A stretch of DNA of 64,000 nt from positions 1-64,000 of the forward strand of contig NZ_PXZO01000045.1 in the NCBI RefSeq assembly GCF_003013475.1, read 5' to 3'. Within the stretch, counting starts at the first letter, position 1. Every line of letters starts with the position of its first letter. The notes beneath the pieces are model-generated. The model saw only the letters and a program-made list of their open reading frames with translations, had not been told where the DNA came from and made no database searches. A program made the translations under genes and the position numbers. This DNA is from Brevibacillus porteri. Its GTDB lineage: Bacteria > Bacillota > Bacilli > Brevibacillales > Brevibacillaceae. This document shows, piece by piece, positions 1-8,578 of this stretch.

Positions 1-9
1 CACTCCCTC

Positions 10-1953
10 CTACTCGATTGTCCGGCATAAATACGGCTTCAAAAGTACAAGTGCTACGAAAAATAAAATGACTGCGACATAAGCAGGCAAGAGATGAATA
101 AAATCGACATAGCCAACAGTAAAATGTATGCCTATGCCAGAAATAAAGCCTGGAATGCCTGCTAAAAACAATGTCCACCAAATCCACGCTTCTCCTCGCC
201 TGATACCCCAAAGGCTAATCAGTAAGACAGCCAGACCATTCGAAACTAAGGCTCCGCCAAAGCCAGCACGGTCATGAGCAATCACCGGAATTAATCGCTC
301 ATTGTAAGACTGCATGGTATCAGCTGACACACAGAGAAAGACGAGGTCGGAAGGAACGAAGACACCTGTGACGCCGATGATGGAAATGATGATACCAGCC
401 CCTGTCAAACCAAATCCGATGATGACAAAGAGCAATTGTCCCCATAGAGCCATTCGCCAATCCTGATCATTGTGAAGCTGAGGCGGTAGGCGAGTCAAAT
501 GAACCTTTGCAGGTGTTCGTAATGCGAGCAAAAACATGGGGAACAACACGAGCGCTAAAATCGCGTGCAAGTAATCGAAGTACCCGTATCCAATAAATAA
601 AAAGAAGCTGGAAAATCCAACAGCACCGGAGACGAGCAAGATGGTCCGCGTCCAGTGAATGTCTTTGCGTAGGCCATGGTAAGCCAGTTGACTATACAAA
701 ATTCCGATGGATATCATCGTTCCTGCCAGACTAATCCGATCGTGTGACATAAAAGAGAGGATTTGCGCATTTAAGAGTGCAAGCTGGTCGGCTGACATCC
801 CGAGAAAGCGTTCGTCGTAGGGGAGGACGACGGTTGTTGCGGCGACTAGCCAAGCAAGTGCCCCACCGATAATCATGCCCACGCCCAACAAGAGTCCCCA
901 TATCCAAGAAGGAAATAAAAAAGCAGGTCGCTTTTCTTGAGGAGGGTTAGTGTCTGGTTGTGTTTGCAAGATGGCTTCGTTAATTCGTTTTGGCAAGCCA
1001 GGTCCAGAATAGACCAAACCACTGTGCAACTGCACAAAATTGGCACCCGCTGCCAGAAGAGTCAGAGCATTTTGTGGCTCCAGAATACCACCTGATCCAA
1101 TGATAAGGGCATCTGACCACTGTTCCCGTGCCCAGGAGACAAATTTGACGGCTTGCTCGTGTGAACTCCTCCCTGTGATGTAAACAGAGTTGTTCGCGCA
1201 TGGTGAAATTTCCTGAATCGTGCCTCCAGCGACAACGAAGCCGTTGAGTCCTGCTTCTTTTGCCGAGGTAAGAATCGGGAGTGCTTCCGCTTCTGTAAGA
1301 CTCGGTGGGATCGCCAGCAAGAGTGGCATATCCGTCTTGTTACGCAAACAGGAGAAATGTTCCTTCCACGCTGTATGGCTCCATTCTGGTTGTCCCGTAT
1401 TCGCCCGCGTATCTATTGTGAAAAATGAACAAAAACGCTCCAATCTGGCGATCAGCTCCTGAAGCTCTTCTGTGGCTTCTCTCAGGCCGGCTTCTGGTCG
1501 GCAGGCCAATCTGACTCCGATAGGAATTTGGATGCCAGAAGCCACCTCCAGGCGCCTCTCAAGGGCATGTATACCATTATTTTCCAATGGACTGGAATAG
1601 TGGATATTCATCGCGGCAATGTCACGTTGAACGGTGCCGTCAGAATCAATCGGTTCTTTGGACACAGGTCCCAGCTCTAGAAACCCGAAGCCGAATTTGG
1701 ACAGCGCCTGAATGGCGATGCATTCCGTGTCCAATCCGGCACCCAACCCGACTGGAGTAGGGAACGTGACTGGACCAATTGTTTTGGAGAGCTGTGAGGG
1801 AGGCTCCATATGTCCCATCCATTCGATGATGTACGGACCACCCGGAATTTTTGCCAAAGTGCCGATTGACTTCAAGGTAATAGAACGGGCCCGTTCGGGT
1901 GGCATGAGAAAGAGAAGAGGCCGAAACATCGTTTGATACGACCAGTCTGGCAT
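10..1953 (-). CDS. Dihydroorotate dehydrogenase-like flavodomain fused to a duplicated multi-pass membrane module
   Basis: Residues about 30-335 resemble the TIM barrel of class 2 (quinone-linked) dihydroorotate dehydrogenase: the early PTPVGLGAGLD stretch, FGFGFLELGPVS, and a C-terminal FMN-phosphate region with IIGSGGI and GANFVQLHSGLVYSGPGL. The usual catalytic NxSSPNT region is not recognisable, so orotate chemistry is doubtful. From about residue 350 there are roughly eight hydrophobic segments forming two similar halves (about 380-475 and 536-630). Each half has SAD, then HDR (409-411 and 565-567), then YxDxxH (463-468 and 620-625). Numbering is from a GTG at 1968; I prefer the ATG at 1953 because AGGTGG lies about 10 bases upstream of it, whereas the GTG is too close to AGGAAAG. 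It is probably an FMN membrane oxidoreductase. Substrate is unknown. It is not in a pyrimidine operon; speA lies upstream on the same strand. Confidence 0.75.
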   Translation of the reverse strand: MPDWSYQTMFRPLLFLMPPERARSITLKSIGTLAKIPGGPYIIEWMGHMEPPSQLSKTIGPVTFPTPVGLGAGLDTECIAIQALSKFGFGFLELGPVSKEPIDSDGTVQRDIAAMNIHYSSPLENNGIHALERRLEVASGIQIPIGVRLACRPEAGLREATEELQELIARLERFCSFFTIDTRANTGQPEWSHTAWKEHFSCLRNKTDMPLLLAIPPSLTEAEALPILTSAKEAGLNGFVVAGGTIQEISPCANNSVYITGRSSHEQAVKFVSWAREQWSDALIIGSGGILEPQNALTLLAAGANFVQLHSGLVYSGPGLPKRINEAILQTQPDTNPPQEKRPAFLFPSWIWGLLLGVGMIIGGALAWLVAATTVVLPYDERFLGMSADQLALLNAQILSFMSHDRISLAGTMISIGILYSQLAYHGLRKDIHWTRTILLVSGAVGFSSFFLFIGYGYFDYLHAILALVLFPMFLLALRTPAKVHLTRLPPQLHNDQDWRMALWGQLLFVIIGFGLTGAGIIISIIGVTGVFVPSDLVFLCVSADTMQSYNERLIPVIAHDRAGFGGALVSNGLAVLLISLWGIRRGEAWIWWTLFLAGIPGFISGIGIHFTVGYVDFIHLLPAYVAVILFFVALVLLKPYLCRTIE

Positions 1954-2021
1954 GGCAGCATAGCCCACCTTTCCTGATTTTTCCCATTTCCATCTTATCT
2001 TAAAGTGTTTGTATAAAAAAT

Positions 2022-2058
2022 AAAAAAAGCTGCTCTCCGTGAAAGAGGCAGCGTTTTT
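2022..2058. terminator. Bidirectional hairpin terminator below speA
   Basis: GCTGCTCT and AGAGGCAGC form a stem with one bulge. It is flanked by an A-run on the left (U-run for the minus-strand speA transcript) and a T-run on the right. Confidence 0.65.
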
Positions 2059-2072
2059 TGGTTCGGATCGCT

Positions 2073-3545
2073 TTAGCCAGAAATGGCGGTTTGTCTTTTT
2101 ACGACTTTGATCGTTTTCAATGTCTCATCTTCAGGACCTTGTACGGGTAATCCGACTCGGATGTTTTCCTGAATGTACGCGATATTTTCCTCGGTGATTA
2201 CCTCCCCAGGAAGGAAGATCGGGATACCTGGAGGATAGACCATGATGAACTCAGTGATGACTCGACCTGCTGCTTCCGCCAACGGAATCGTCTCTGTTTC
2301 TGCATAGAATGCTTCTCGAGGGGTCGTGGACAGCACAGGGATATTCGGCAGTGAGATGGTCGGCTTCTCTTCTGCTTGTACGTGCGAAAATTCAACGGAC
2401 AGATCACGCAATCCATTTACCAGCGTGCGGATGGATTCTTCCGTATCGCCCGCAGTAACGAAGCAGAGGATGTTGTACAAATCGCTCATCTCGACTTCAA
2501 TGTTGTACTTGTCACGTAGCCAGTTCTCGACTTCCCATCCAGTGATTCCGAGATCGCGTACGTGGATGAGGAGCTTGGTTGGGTCCATCGCAAAAGTCGC
2601 AGGCTTTCCAAGAATCTCTTTGCCAACGCAGTAGATGCGCGGGATTTCGTTAATCATATCGCGTGCTTTTGCTGCCAGTTCCATCGCTTGGTCCGCGAGC
2701 ATTTTCCCGTTGAGGGCTAAATGCTGACGCGCCATGTCTAACGACGCGAGGAAGATGTAAGAAGTCGAAGTCGTCGTGAGCATACTCATGACCGTTTTCA
2801 CCCGATCGACATCAACGAGGCCTTCCCGTACATTCAAGATCGATGTTTGGGTCAAAGAGCCACCCAACTTGTGTACGCTGGTTGCTGCCATGTCGGCACC
2901 TGCTTGCATGGCCGAAATCGGCAGTTCCTCATGGAAATGAATATGCACACCATGAGCCTCGTCTACCAATACCGGAATTTCATAGTTATGCGCAGCCCGC
3001 ACGATCTCACGCAGGTCACCTGCAATACCGAAGTACGTTGGGTTAATCACCAACAGGGCAGCAGCATCAGGATGGGCTTCCAGTGCTTTTTGCACAGCCT
3101 TCACTGTGATCCCGTGAGAAATACCCAGACGCTCGTCCATTGCAGGGTGAATAAAGATTGGGATTGCTCCAGCGAAAATAACCGCCGACATAATCGATTT
3201 GTGTACGTTGCGCGGTACGATAATTTTGTCGCCAGGACTGCATGTCGCCATAATCATCGCCATGATGGCGCCGCTTGTACCTTGCACGGAAAAAAATGTA
3301 TGGTCAGCGCCGAATGCCTCGGCTGCCAAATCTTGTGCTTCTTTAATCATTGCCTTTGGGTGATGCAAGTCATCCAATGGCGCAATGTTGATGAGGTCTA
3401 TCGAAAGAGCGTTGTCCCCGATGAACTCGCGAAATGCCGGATGCATACCCATACCCTTCTTATGGCCCGGAATGTGAAATTGAATCGGGTTCCGGTTGGC
3501 GTGCTCCAACAACCCGCTGAACAAAGGAGTTTTCATTTGTCTCAC
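2073..3545 (-). CDS. speA: Arginine decarboxylase, PLP-dependent (Orn/Lys/Arg decarboxylase family)
   Basis: Cytosolic fold-type I PLP enzyme that decarboxylates arginine to agmatine, the first step of Bacillus polyamine synthesis. At 490 residues it matches B. subtilis SpeA length. Visible landmarks are FHIPGHKKG (about 23-31), the cofactor-contact VDEAHG (about 194-199), and the Schiff-base lysine K226 in SVHKLGGSLTQTS. The start is a GTG with GAGG about 8 bases upstream; an ATG three codons in is possible but badly spaced. It is monocistronic, with a sigma-A promoter at 3601-3628 and a terminator at 2022-2058. SAM decarboxylase, needed for spermidine from the same pathway, lies at 8838. 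Family members also act on lysine or ornithine; the arginine call rests on similarity to SpeA. Confidence 0.9.
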   Translation of the reverse strand: MRQMKTPLFSGLLEHANRNPIQFHIPGHKKGMGMHPAFREFIGDNALSIDLINIAPLDDLHHPKAMIKEAQDLAAEAFGADHTFFSVQGTSGAIMAMIMATCSPGDKIIVPRNVHKSIMSAVIFAGAIPIFIHPAMDERLGISHGITVKAVQKALEAHPDAAALLVINPTYFGIAGDLREIVRAAHNYEIPVLVDEAHGVHIHFHEELPISAMQAGADMAATSVHKLGGSLTQTSILNVREGLVDVDRVKTVMSMLTTTSTSYIFLASLDMARQHLALNGKMLADQAMELAAKARDMINEIPRIYCVGKEILGKPATFAMDPTKLLIHVRDLGITGWEVENWLRDKYNIEVEMSDLYNILCFVTAGDTEESIRTLVNGLRDLSVEFSHVQAEEKPTISLPNIPVLSTTPREAFYAETETIPLAEAAGRVITEFIMVYPPGIPIFLPGEVITEENIAYIQENIRVGLPVQGPEDETLKTIKVVKRQTAISG

Positions 3546-3600
3546 TACGATCGCCTCACTTTACTAATCAAGAATAATAAGGGGAAAAACAAACAAATTG

Positions 3601-3628
3601 AGTATAGCAAAATAGGGGGGGAAAGCAA
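3601..3628 (-). promoter_or_regulatory. Sigma-A promoter for speA
   Basis: On the minus strand, TTGCTT and TATACT are separated by 16 bases, about 55 bases upstream of the speA start. Confidence 0.55.
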
Positions 3629-3711
3629 GCGAATTTTTATTCATGTTTACGAGTGGTGGCAGGAGTTTGGCCTGTAAGCCGAGAAGGTCATTTACACGGG
3701 GTGATAATTGG

Positions 3712-4671
3712 ATGAAAACGAGAGTAACGGAGCTACTTCAAATTACATATCCGGTCGTTCAAGGTGGCTTGGCTTATTTGGCTTACGCAGACTTGGCTGC
3801 GGCTGTGTCAAATGCCGGGGGACTCGGTCAAATTACGGCTATGTCCTTGCCATCGGCGGAAGCACTGCGGGAGGAGATTCGCAAGGTCCGTGCATTGACG
3901 GATAAACCATTTGGTGTGAATTATGCAATTGGTCAACACGGTCGGCCGTATGAAGCAATGCTGGATGTGGCGATTGAAGAAAAAGTGGCAGCTGTTTCGG
4001 TAACAGGAGGCAATCCAGAGCCGCTGCTGCGCAGACTCGATGGTCATCCCATCAAAAAGCTTGTTTTGGTTGCGTCTGCCCGTCAAGCACAAAAAGCAGA
4101 ATCGATTGGCGCGGATGCTGTGATGGCTGTTGGTCAAGAAGGTGGGGGGCATCTGGGACGAGATGATATTGGGACGTTCGTTTTAATTCCGCGTGTGGTG
4201 GATTCTGTGAAAATTCCGGTATTGGCTAGTGGTGGTATCGGCGATGGTCGGGGGATTTTGGCAGCGCTTTCACTTGGTGCAGAAGGTGTGGAGATGGGGA
4301 CGCGATTTATTGCGACGCAAGAATGTGTCCATGCGCATTCTGCCTACAAAGAGGCGTTGGTTGCTGGAACCGAGCATGATACCGCAGTTATCAAGCGCAC
4401 ACTGGGGACACCTGCCAGGGTCGTTCGTACACCCGGCTCTGATCATATTCTCCAATTGGAAAAAGAAGGGGCAGGCTACGAGCAGTTAAAGAGCTTCATC
4501 AGTGGAGAGAACAATTGCACATTTATTTATGAGGGCGACAGCCAGCGTGGCTTTGGTTGGGCAGGTCAGGTTATTGGATTGATTGATGATGTACCAAGTG
4601 TCCAACAATTGTTTGACCGCTTGTTTGGCGATGTGAACAAGTCGTTGGATCGACTGCGGTCTTTTTCCTAA
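3712..4671 (+). CDS. Nitronate monooxygenase / FabK-like FMN oxidoreductase
   Basis: FMN TIM-barrel protein of the 2-nitropropane dioxygenase family, 319 residues. The N-terminal ITYPVVQGGLAYLA, the GQEGGGHLG loop with the family's active-site histidine (about H147), and LASGGIGDGRGILAALSLGAEGVEMGTRFI for FMN phosphate are all visible. Members either detoxify alkyl nitronates or, as FabK, reduce enoyl-ACP; sequence by eye does not separate these, and no fatty-acid genes are nearby. The ATG at 3712 was chosen because GGGGTGA lies 7 bases upstream; an in-frame upstream extension of 23 codons has no ribosome binding site. It is divergent from speA and ends at a strong terminator. Confidence 0.82.
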   Translation: MKTRVTELLQITYPVVQGGLAYLAYADLAAAVSNAGGLGQITAMSLPSAEALREEIRKVRALTDKPFGVNYAIGQHGRPYEAMLDVAIEEKVAAVSVTGGNPEPLLRRLDGHPIKKLVLVASARQAQKAESIGADAVMAVGQEGGGHLGRDDIGTFVLIPRVVDSVKIPVLASGGIGDGRGILAALSLGAEGVEMGTRFIATQECVHAHSAYKEALVAGTEHDTAVIKRTLGTPARVVRTPGSDHILQLEKEGAGYEQLKSFISGENNCTFIYEGDSQRGFGWAGQVIGLIDDVPSVQQLFDRLFGDVNKSLDRLRSFS

Positions 4672-4674
4672 AAC

Positions 4675-4721
4675 AAAAGAACAGGCCTGCGTTTTTCAAA
4701 TGAAAGCGGACCTGTTCTTTT
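4675..4721. terminator. Bidirectional intrinsic terminator
   Basis: AAAAGAACAGG pairs perfectly with CCTGTTCTTTT. It serves the convergent nitronate-monooxygenase-like gene and yktB. Confidence 0.85.
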
Positions 4722-4755
4722 GCATATAACTTAACTAAAGAAAGCGGGAGGCGGT

Positions 4756-5391
4756 CTATCCACGAGAATTTCCTAAGGTATAGAGCTTACTCAACACGCC
4801 AAATGTATCTTCGAGACGACTCACCAATGCTTCTCCGTCTGCTAGGATTGGATCATGACGGTCAATGGTAACTCCACAGAGCAACTCCGCTTTTTTTACC
4901 TGTGCCAGCCTGTCCACCAGCTTTTTCACGCCAGAAGTGCCCAGCTCTTTTTGAGAAGTGCTTGCTGGTTGCATATGATCTGGAGACCAGTGAAAATGCT
5001 CCGGAACCATCGCGATGACCTCATCTAGACGCTTATTAAACGCATGACTGATGATCTCTTTGGAAGGAGACTCGTAAATTACCGCGTACCAAACAAACAA
5101 ATGTGTTCCCCACAAGCCGATTTGAAAGTGCGGATGTTTTTTGTAACCGCGTTTATCATTAGCCCAGGCAACCCACGTATCAGCTGGTGGGTTCACCGTA
5201 CGGCGTGCATGCTTTGCTATGTGCGTAAACATTTCATCTCCGGTTGCTACAGAGAGAAAAGGCGCAAAATGTTGGCTGAGTACTTCGAATTTAGGACGGA
5301 TATTGGTTTTGATCGCGTCCATCCGAGCATCCAGTCCATCAATGGCAAAAACATCAAAATCTTCTTGACGAAAGCCTGGAAACGTTAGCAT
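4756..5391 (-). CDS. yktB: DUF1054 (UPF0637) protein, YktB type
   Basis: A 211-residue soluble protein that resembles B. subtilis YktB in length and in the [23 protein letters not shown] start. The middle has [34 protein letters not shown]-like family text (here [16 protein letters not shown]). The function of the family is not established. The start is the ATG at 5391, with AGAGGTG 8 bases upstream; nine extra upstream codons lack a ribosome binding site. It stands alone, convergent with the upstream flavoprotein gene. Confidence 0.8.
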   Translation of the reverse strand: [211 protein letters not shown]

Positions 5392-5569
5392 GTAACAAAC
5401 ACCTCTTTTAAGCATCATCGAACCCCACTGGAAAGAAAAGGGCGATCGTCCCCGTCAAGGGAGCTTGGAATCCTCCATATGATATCATACCATCCAGGAA
5501 AAAAATACATGCCGAGTTTTATGAATAGCAAAACCAAAGCCTGAATAATATGATATACCACTCACTCCC

Positions 5570-5598
5570 TTGCGGCTATTTTGATATCTGAGTATTCT
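5570..5598 (+). promoter_or_regulatory. Sigma-A promoter for the gene at 5623
   Basis: TTGCGG, a 17-base spacer, then TATTCT, ending about 25 bases before the start codon. Confidence 0.5.
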
Positions 5599-5622
5599 GT
5601 CAACGGGAGGGGCCTGTAGAAG

Positions 5623-6222
5623 ATGAATCTCGGCATGGAGTTGGAGTATTTTCATTTGGCAGTTTGGTTTGACCGCAAAACATTGCACGCGATGGTGCAG
5701 GCCCTGGTGGAAGCAGGGGTGAGCGTCACGTGGAAAGAATCTCCCGAGCAGTTTCACCTCCTCGTGAACACCACAGATGGCCGATCCGACTGGAAAATGC
5801 AGCGTTTAAACGGGTCCTATAAGCTGCACATTACCGGCATTCCTGTCAATGATTCGCGGGTGGCACTTGTACTTTACCACTTCGTAGAGCGGGCAAAAGG
5901 GCATGCCATGATCAAGGTCACTTTTGAAGAGTGCGTCTTGCTAAAGCAAATCCAGTACGGAGAAGTTATCAGAATAGTGGAATTAAAAGGAGCTGAGAAA
6001 AAAGTGATCTATGAAAAATTTTGTAATGTAACGATGGATCAGGTAATTGCCGCGATGAAACGACGTGACTCGGAAGAACGCATCCCGGTGCTGCGTCTGG
6101 AGTTGGATTATGAACTGGCAACGTTGTATGACGCAATGCAAGCCAAAGACCAAAGTCAAATGAAACAGTCCACAGAGCGCTTAAAACAGCTCCGTCGGGA
6201 AATGTTGCTTTTGGAAGCGTAG
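5623..6222 (+). CDS. Uncharacterised protein, relative of the gene at 7303
   Basis: A 199-residue soluble, charged protein that I cannot assign. There is no signal peptide and no membrane segment. It seems to have an alpha/beta N-terminal half and a helical C-terminus ending LKQLRREMLLLEA. The stretch GEVIRIVELKGAEKKVIYE resembles GSVVSIQELTGDEEVSIFE in the protein at 7303, and both end in a similar short helix, so the two look like distant paralogues. The start ATG has GGGAGGGG about 10 bases upstream; an ATG four codons later is possible. A promoter and a terminator flank it, so it is a single-gene unit. Confidence 0.7.
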   Translation: MNLGMELEYFHLAVWFDRKTLHAMVQALVEAGVSVTWKESPEQFHLLVNTTDGRSDWKMQRLNGSYKLHITGIPVNDSRVALVLYHFVERAKGHAMIKVTFEECVLLKQIQYGEVIRIVELKGAEKKVIYEKFCNVTMDQVIAAMKRRDSEERIPVLRLELDYELATLYDAMQAKDQSQMKQSTERLKQLRREMLLLEA

Positions 6223-6277
6223 GCAGACTGGAGGATAGCCAAAGGACGATGAGTTTGACACAAACTAATACGGAATG

Positions 6278-6318
6278 AAAAAGCGACATCTCAAACAAAT
6301 GAGGGTGTCGCTTTTTTT
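6278..6318 (+). terminator. Intrinsic terminator
   Basis: AGCGACATCTC and GAGGGTGTCGCT form a stem followed by a seven-T run. Confidence 0.85.
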
Positions 6319-6367
6319 GGTGTGAACGTCGCTTATTTAGTAATTGTTGTTTTTATGAAAGACTTGT

Positions 6368-6396
6368 TTGAATGGGAGGCCTGGCGGTTGTACAAT
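6368..6396 (+). promoter_or_regulatory. Sigma-A promoter for the DUF4446 gene
   Basis: TTGAAT, 17 bases, TACAAT; about 54 bases upstream of the TTG start. Confidence 0.5.
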
Positions 6397-6449
6397 AAAG
6401 AAGGTTTTTGACAGCATATTTACGCACGCGCCGGAAAGGAAGAAAAGTT

Positions 6450-6956
6450 TTGGAAGCATTCCTATCACAAATCCCCAATGTAGCGATCCTGCTTTTAGCC
6501 GTCATCGCATTGACACTGATCCTGTTATGGATCGTGATTATGCAGTCTGTCCGGATTAGTCGATTGAGGAAATCAATCAACCGGATCATGACAGGGACGG
6601 GAGGAGCCAATCTCGAGGAAGGCTTGCACAGACTGCTGGATCAGGTAGAGGAAATGAAAAAGCAGCATAGCGATCAGCAGTTTGCCATCAATCGTCTGTC
6701 ACAGCGAATGGCAGCGCAATGTGGCAAAGTAGCGATTATCCGTTACAATGCCTTCGGGGATGTCGGCAGTGATCTTAGCTTTTCGCTGGCGGTAACAGAT
6801 GACGCTGGGAACGGTGTCGTGATCACCAGCATTTTTGGACGAGAAGAATCTCGCGTGTACGCCAAGCCGCTTGAGCAAGGGACATCGAGCTACCATTTGT
6901 CTGAAGAAGAACAGGCTGCGATCAAAAAAGCGATGACCTCAACTGCAGGGATATAA
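6450..6956 (+). CDS. DUF4446 membrane-anchored protein
   Basis: A 168-residue protein with one N-terminal transmembrane helix (about residues 8-32, NVAILLLAVIALTLILLWIV), a short coiled region (about 50-88), and a C-terminal domain containing VAIIRYNAFGDVGSDLSFSLAVTDDAGNGVVITSI. This is the DUF4446 signature as I know it. The family's role is unknown. The start is a TTG at 6450 with AAGGAAG 7 bases upstream; another TTG at 6408 has poor spacing. It has its own promoter and sits between two mutually related unknown genes, without shared transcription being evident. Confidence 0.8.
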   Translation: MEAFLSQIPNVAILLLAVIALTLILLWIVIMQSVRISRLRKSINRIMTGTGGANLEEGLHRLLDQVEEMKKQHSDQQFAINRLSQRMAAQCGKVAIIRYNAFGDVGSDLSFSLAVTDDAGNGVVITSIFGREESRVYAKPLEQGTSSYHLSEEEQAAIKKAMTSTAGI

Positions 6957-7302
6957 GTCCCTCTGAATTTCAATGAAACAGTAAGCATATGAATGAATCA
7001 GGGAGTTCTTTTCATTTCCCTGCGTCTGATTGCGGATATTCCGGTTTTTTGCTAAAATTCATCGTCATTTTGCTCAAGACTTTTGAAGGTACCTGAGGTA
7101 TAATAAAGATGTCAAAAATGGCTTTTTTGCGAAAAACAAAAAGTAGGTGATCCGCCTTCATTACCCAAATCGATTTTCGATTCGCGGGGCAAGGCCAGGT
7201 TCTACAGCGTTCTTTTGTTGACACTTAGCGTATCTCCTCTGATTTGGATAACTGTTCGGTCGTATTCGGCCCATGCAAACCAAAAGAATTGAGGAGATAT
7301 TT
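6957..7302. other. 346-base intergenic region with weak promoter elements and a nested hairpin
   Basis: There is no convincing gene. CAGGGA/TCCCTG near 7001-7023 could form a weak hairpin. TATAAT lies at about 7098 without a good -35, and TTGACA at about 7216 without a good -10. At 7154-7195 GCCTT/AAGGC, CCC/GGG and AATCGA/TCGATT nest into one stem-loop, which may fall in the leader of the next gene. Confidence 0.4.
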
Positions 7303-7899
7303 ATGGCACAGCGTTTAGCAACTAATTACGCCAAGGCCTATTTCACGGTGAATGAAGAAGAGCTGAACCAGTTCGTTTCGCTTTTCACCAATGAACACAT
7401 TTCAGTCCAAGTCAAAGTGTGTGACAATGGCGATCGTGACGTAATCCTGAATGACAAGAACGGCGAAATTCAATTGAGTTTCTGTCGGGTTGGCAGCCGC
7501 TACTCATGCGACAGCTCGTATCTGATCCGAGATAGGCAGCTGGCAAATGCCATGAGAAAAGCAATGAAAGCGTTCCGAGGCTATGGAATTGTCCACCGGA
7601 TTTATGACGGCTTCACTATGGTGTATCACTACGATCAAGGATCGGTTGTGAGCATTCAGGAGCTAACCGGAGACGAAGAAGTGTCCATCTTTGAAAATAA
7701 CTCTCTGCACATGGCCAATGAGCTAGAGGCTTTGTTCCAGCAGGATGGCAGCGAGCAGGAGATTGAGTCCTTACGTCAAGAAACGGACCGATGGCTGGAT
7801 TTGCGTAATTGGGCAAAGAGAACTGCCCCGGAAAAACTTCCAGCAATTGATGTTCGATTAGTAACGTTATCGCGACGTCTATTTGAATTAGAAGTTTAG
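7303..7899 (+). CDS. Uncharacterised protein, relative of the gene at 5623
   Basis: A 198-residue soluble protein that I do not recognise. It begins MAQRLATNYAKAYFTVNEEE, has an alpha/beta-looking middle (VILNDKNGEIQLSFCRVG, then FTMVYHYDQGSVVSIQELTG), and a helical acidic C-terminus ending LSRRLFELEV. It shares the pattern G-x-V-x-x-I-x-E-L followed by a polar turn and I-(Y/F)-E with the protein at 5623. The ATG at 7303 has GAGGAGAT 4 bases upstream. It ends at a perfect terminator and so forms a single-gene unit. Confidence 0.72.
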   Translation: MAQRLATNYAKAYFTVNEEELNQFVSLFTNEHISVQVKVCDNGDRDVILNDKNGEIQLSFCRVGSRYSCDSSYLIRDRQLANAMRKAMKAFRGYGIVHRIYDGFTMVYHYDQGSVVSIQELTGDEEVSIFENNSLHMANELEALFQQDGSEQEIESLRQETDRWLDLRNWAKRTAPEKLPAIDVRLVTLSRRLFELEV

Positions 7900-7900
7900 A

Positions 7901-7928
7901 AAAAAGGGTGCCTGAGGCACCCTTTTTT
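7901..7928 (+). terminator. Intrinsic terminator
   Basis: AAAAGGGTGCC, a TGA loop, then GGCACCCTTTTTT: a near-perfect hairpin directly after the stop codon. Confidence 0.92.
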
Positions 7929-7954
7929 ATGTATGTGATCACACAGCGAATAAC

Positions 7955-7994
7955 AAAAAGCGGGTTTCCTCCTGACCAGAGGTGCCCGCTTTTG
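7955..7994 (-). terminator. Intrinsic terminator of the GNAT gene
   Basis: AAAAAGCGGG and CCCGCTTTT with an inner CCTC/GAGG pairing; the A-run gives a U-run on the minus strand. Confidence 0.7.
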
Positions 7995-8010
7995 CTTTTT
8001 TGCCCTTCAC

Positions 8011-8505
8011 TTAGCGCAATTGTAATGGTTTGCTCATATTGTACCAAATAGCTCCAGCATGATCTGAGCTGGAAACACCGTTGTTGGAGTATCCATGACT
8101 TTCATAGTAGCCAATCAAATTTTCCTTACACGTCAGCGTGATCGTCTCACGACCGGCCACTCTTGCTGATGCTTCCAGGTGTGTGAGGAGCATGGAAGCA
8201 ATGCCTCGTTTTTGAAAAGCGGGAGAAACCGCTAGTCCTAGGATGGTTTGATGCCCGCCCGATGCCGGATTTTCTTTAATCGTTTGAAACAAATCATCCG
8301 TAATGAAGGGGGTTTCGATAACGGGTCCATTCACCAACCCCGCAATAACGCCATCCTCTTCCGCTACAAAAAAACTGTCTGGAATCAATCGAATGCGTTT
8401 CTCAAATGCTTCCTGTGTCGCAGCCTCTTCTGGTGAAAAGCAAAGCTGCTCGATGGCGATCAGTGCTGGCAAATCTTCTGCTTTGGCATTGCGGATAGTG
8501 ATCAT
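8011..8505 (-). CDS. GNAT family N-acetyltransferase
   Basis: A 164-residue acyltransferase of the GNAT fold. The acetyl-CoA pyrophosphate loop is visible in ILGLAVSPAFQKRGIASMLL (about 88-107), preceded by the beta-bulge strand, with a C-terminal YYESHGYSNNG motif. The layout recalls arylalkylamine-type N-acetyltransferases (ITIRNAKAEDLPAL...CFSPEEA), but the substrate cannot be read from sequence. The start is the ATG with GGAGAGG upstream. It has a good sigma-A promoter (8550-8578) and its own terminator, so it is monocistronic. It is divergent from speH. Confidence 0.88.
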   Translation of the reverse strand: MITIRNAKAEDLPALIAIEQLCFSPEEAATQEAFEKRIRLIPDSFFVAEEDGVIAGLVNGPVIETPFITDDLFQTIKENPASGGHQTILGLAVSPAFQKRGIASMLLTHLEASARVAGRETITLTCKENLIGYYESHGYSNNGVSSSDHAGAIWYNMSKPLQLR

Positions 8506-8549
8506 GTGTTCCGATCCTCTCCATTCTTGTTCGTTTTCCTTTCTCGAAA

Positions 8550-8578
8550 AGTTTAGAATCTTACCTGTTTGATGTCAA
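8550..8578 (-). promoter_or_regulatory. Sigma-A promoter for the GNAT gene
   Basis: On the minus strand, TTGACA, 17 bases, TAAACT. Confidence 0.7.

Noticed and set aside
2847-3677. 276-codon open frame opposite speA
   Set aside because: It is fully antisense to speA and its residue composition is unlike a real protein; no ribosome binding site.
7153-7230. Small ORFs in the gap before 7303 (for example GTG at 7148)
   Set aside because: They have weak ribosome binding sites, no similarity and overlap a nested hairpin.
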